Source: Chryseobacterium polytrichastri (GTDB lineage Bacteria; Bacteroidota; Bacteroidia; Flavobacteriales; Weeksellaceae). Taken from it: a stretch of 64,000 nucleotides of DNA. The DNA lies in NCBI RefSeq assembly GCF_900142445.1, contig NZ_FRAV01000005.1:1-64000 (forward strand), in the 5' to 3' direction. A model generated the notes under the pieces. The model worked only from the letters and a program-made list of their open reading frames with translations. It ran no database searches and was not told the origin of the DNA. Shown here piece by piece: positions 61,868 to 64,000 of the stretch (positions within the stretch are counted from its first letter, which is position 1; each line of letters opens with the position of its first letter). The position numbers were made by a program, and so were the translations under genes.

Positions 61868-62797
61868 ATGATAAAAAACGCAAAATTTTTCTGGGAGGTT
61901 TTAAAAGAAACCTTCAATGAATGGACTAGTTCCAACGCATCACGAGATTCTGCAAGTCTTGCCTATTATGCAATATTTTCCATCCCTGGTTTGTTGATCA
62001 TAATTATTTGGATTGCTGGTAATTTTTTTGGTGAGGAAGCTATTCGCGGTGAGATCAGTAATCAGATCAGCGGAATTATGGGAACCGAAGTTTCCAAAAG
62101 TGTAGAAAGCATGATTGCTGGAGCTCTAATCGACAAACAAAATATCATCATGAAAATAGTGGGGATTGGTTCCTTAGTTTTTGGTTCCACTACTCTATTT
62201 TTCCAACTTCAGCATTCTCTGAACAGTCTTTGGGATGTGCAGTCTGCTCCTAAAAAAGCGTTCATTAAGTTTTTATTAGACAGGGCCAATTCATTAGGAA
62301 TGATTCTTATGATTGGTTTTTTATTAATGATTACCATGATCCTATCTTCATTGATTAGTGTTTTCAATGGTATCATTACTAAATATTTCGGATTTGAAAC
62401 TTATTTACTCGTAGAATTTGTAAATTTTGGAATCGGTTTTGGGCTTGTCATGCTGTTGTTTGCATTAATGTTTAAATTTCTTCCTGATGTACAAATCAGT
62501 TGGAGGCCAGTTTGGAAAGGTGCTTTTTTAACAACCCTATTATTTACATTAGGTAAATTTTTATTAAGCCTCTATTTCGGAAATTTCAAACCTACTTCCG
62601 CTTTTGGAACTGCGGGAACAGTGATCTTAATTATGATGTGGATCAATTACTCTTGTATGCTCGTGTTCTTTGGAGCCGAATTTACCAAGGTATACACTTA
62701 TAAGAAAGGATATAAAATCATTCCTTCAAAACATGCTAAATGGAGCGCAGCAAAACTCTATGAAGAAAATAATAAAAATCAGAATACTGAAGTCTGA
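61868..62797 (+). CDS. YihY/BrkB-family membrane protein
   Basis: 309 residues, six TM helices. It has the YihY signature: SRDSASLAYYAIFSIPGLLIIIIWIAG in the first helix pair, FQLQHSLNSLWDVQ and a final block MMWINYSCMLVFFGAEFTKVY, as in the family previously called virulence factor BrkB or ribonuclease BN (misnamed). Transport or lipid-homeostasis roles have been proposed for homologues but not settled. It follows tamL by 40 bp, probably in the same transcript, and ends at the terminator at 62813-62843. Confidence 0.93.
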   Translation: MIKNAKFFWEVLKETFNEWTSSNASRDSASLAYYAIFSIPGLLIIIIWIAGNFFGEEAIRGEISNQISGIMGTEVSKSVESMIAGALIDKQNIIMKIVGIGSLVFGSTTLFFQLQHSLNSLWDVQSAPKKAFIKFLLDRANSLGMILMIGFLLMITMILSSLISVFNGIITKYFGFETYLLVEFVNFGIGFGLVMLLFALMFKFLPDVQISWRPVWKGAFLTTLLFTLGKFLLSLYFGNFKPTSAFGTAGTVILIMMWINYSCMLVFFGAEFTKVYTYKKGYKIIPSKHAKWSAAKLYEENNKNQNTEV

Positions 62798-62812
62798 TTT
62801 TTGAATCTATAA

Positions 62813-62843
62813 AAAAGCCTCTTGAAAATATCAAGAGGCTTTT
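62813..62843. terminator. Bidirectional terminator between yihY and argS
   Basis: AAAAGCCTCTTGA (62813-62825) pairs with TCAAGAGGCTTTT (62831-62843). A and T runs on both sides suit the two convergent genes. Confidence 0.9.
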
Positions 62844-62847
62844 ATTT

Positions 62848-64000
62848 TTACATTCTGTTTACGGTTCCTATTCCCAGTAATCCTAATGATTTTTGTATTG
62901 TTTTTGCCGATAAATCTGATAGATTCAAACGGAACTGTCTTAAGTTATCATCCTCCAGTTTTAAAATCGGAGTGTTTTGATTTTGATAGAATGAATTATA
63001 AGATTTCACCAAATCATATACATAATTAGCAACCAATGCAGGGCTTAGTGCCTCCGCTGCTTTTTCTACTATGTTTTTATAATTAGCCAATAATACAATT
63101 AATTCTTTTTCAAATTGGTTAGCATCTACAGTAACGACTTCTTTATATTCATAGTTCGCTTTTGCCAATAAAGACTGAATACGAGCATAGGTATATTGAA
63201 TGAATGGTCCTGTATTTCCGTTAAACTCGATACTCTCTTCAGGGTTGAACAACATTTTCTTTTTAGGATCAACCTTAAGCATGAAATATTTTAAAGCACC
63301 CATTCCTATGGTTTCATAAGAAGCTTTTCTCTCTTCTTCTGCAAGCTCTTCAAGTCTTCCAATTTCTTTTGCTTTTGCTTCTGCAGTGTCATACATTTCC
63401 TGCATCAACTCATCTGCATCTACAACAGTTCCTTCACGAGATTTCATTTTTCCGTTTGGAAGTTCCACCATTCCATAAGACAAGTGAAATAATTGATCTG
63501 CCCAAGGGAATCCTAGCTTACCTAACACTTTAAATAAAACCTGGAAGTGATAATCCTGCTCGTTTCCTACTGTATAAATTAATTTCTGGATATTATTTTG
63601 TTTGAAACGTTCAACTGCTGTTCCTAAATCCTGTGTCATATACACTGATGTTCCGTCTGAACGCAACAATAATTTGTGATCCAACCCTTCATCTGTAAGA
63701 TCACACCAAACAGAACCATCTTCTTTTTGGTACAATACTCCTTTTTCCAAACCATCCTGAATAAGGTCTTTTCCTAAAATATAGGTGTTGCTTTCATACT
63801 GAACCTGATCAAAATCAACGCCTAATCTTTTGTAAGTTTCGCTAAAGCCTTCATAAACCCAAGAGTTCATTTCACTCCAAAGATTTCTTACCTTTTCGTC
63901 TCCTTTTTCCCAATCTAGAAGCATTTGTTGAGCTTCAAGAATTAATGGAGCTTCTTTTTTAGCTTGATCTTCCGTTGAACCTTGTGCAACCAATTCAGCA
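62848..64000 (-). CDS. argS: Arginine--tRNA ligase, C-terminal part
   Basis: The gene's last 384 codons are in the window; its start lies beyond the right edge, since the frame stays open to 64000. Class I synthetase signatures are visible: LLRSDGTSVYMTQDLGTAVERF, then the KMSKS-like KMKSREGTVVDADEL and the arginyl-specific GALKYFMLKVDPKKKMLF. The C-terminal anticodon-binding helical domain ends DLSAKTIQKSLGLLGI. It attaches arginine to tRNA-Arg in the cytosol. No neighbour on the same strand is visible. Confidence 0.96.
   Translation of the reverse strand, partial: AELVAQGSTEDQAKKEAPLILEAQQMLLDWEKGDEKVRNLWSEMNSWVYEGFSETYKRLGVDFDQVQYESNTYILGKDLIQDGLEKGVLYQKEDGSVWCDLTDEGLDHKLLLRSDGTSVYMTQDLGTAVERFKQNNIQKLIYTVGNEQDYHFQVLFKVLGKLGFPWADQLFHLSYGMVELPNGKMKSREGTVVDADELMQEMYDTAEAKAKEIGRLEELAEEERKASYETIGMGALKYFMLKVDPKKKMLFNPEESIEFNGNTGPFIQYTYARIQSLLAKANYEYKEVVTVDANQFEKELIVLLANYKNIVEKAAEALSPALVANYVYDLVKSYNSFYQNQNTPILKLEDDNLRQFRLNLSDLSAKTIQKSLGLLGIGTVNRM

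Noticed and set aside
1-64000. CRISPR arrays
   Set aside because: The only short direct repeats seen are the two GGTCAAGGT pairs, the 14-bp att repeats, and the intergenic repeats, none with regular spacer structure; no cas genes.
1-64000. Complete conjugation system in the island
   Set aside because: No relaxase, coupling protein or T4SS/tra homologue was recognised between 24.6 and 46.8 kb.

Overview
This 64 kb window is AT-rich chromosomal DNA from a member of the Bacteroidota, most probably Chryseobacterium or a close relative in the Weeksellaceae. The evidence is Bacteroidota-type promoters (TAnnTTTG -7 boxes), a fused CcoN/CcoO oxidase, a T9SS type A sorting domain, a TamL-type lipoprotein assembly factor, a VirE_N/BT4734-like mobile-element protein and the style of the core proteins. 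No rRNA and no CRISPR array was seen.

Layout. 1-175: end of an IS3-like insertion sequence. 0.2-13 kb: core genes (PH-like membrane protein, LuxR-type regulator, MpaB-type oxygenase, recA, S9 peptidase, htpG, a four-gene GIDE/LemA/DUF3592 membrane operon, a hydrolase). 13.5-19.4 kb: alkyltransferase-like protein, a conserved 48-residue small protein followed by a structured intergenic element, a triplicated intergenic repeat, a deoxyhypusine-synthase-like enzyme, a Gre-like factor, ArfB and MenE. 19.4-24.6 kb: tRNA-Gln, a short accessory segment (DUF6090, DUF5694, VirK/DUF535, GT87-like), and a second tRNA-Gln whose promoter is also duplicated.

24.6-46.8 kb: an integrated island of about 22.1 kb. 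It lies between the 3' end of the second tRNA-Gln and a 14-bp copy of that end at 46747-46760. Paired GGTCAAGGT repeats with a 12-bp period sit inside both ends, and a tyrosine integrase lies next to the right end. Its cargo is ArdA antirestriction, a TIR-like/TPR protein (a candidate stand-alone immune effector), and a T9SS-associated Rhs polymorphic-toxin operon. That operon is followed by a lipoprotein immunity candidate, an orphan Rhs tip with its own membrane immunity candidate, and a decayed third immunity-like gene. The island also carries a four-gene operon of unknown function preceded by a possible structured RNA, two small membrane proteins, and a replication/regulation block (VirE_N protein, HTH, unknowns, integrase). 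I see no relaxase or conjugation genes, so it looks like an integrative but not self-transmissible element.

46.8-64 kb: core genes again: amino acid permease, a MITE-like repeat, a PL7 alginate lyase, an HdeD-like protein, an XRE regulator, cbb3 oxidase ccoNO-ccoP, tamB-tamL (overlapping stop and start), a YihY/BrkB protein and the C-terminal part of argS running off the end.

The parts most worth a second look are the TIR-TPR gene in the island, the Rhs tip/immunity array, the tandem tRNA-Gln attachment sites with putative integrase arm sites, the hairpin RNA candidate near 40.4 kb, the pair of 217-bp MITE-like repeats and the triplicated end of the deoxyhypusine-synthase-like gene.
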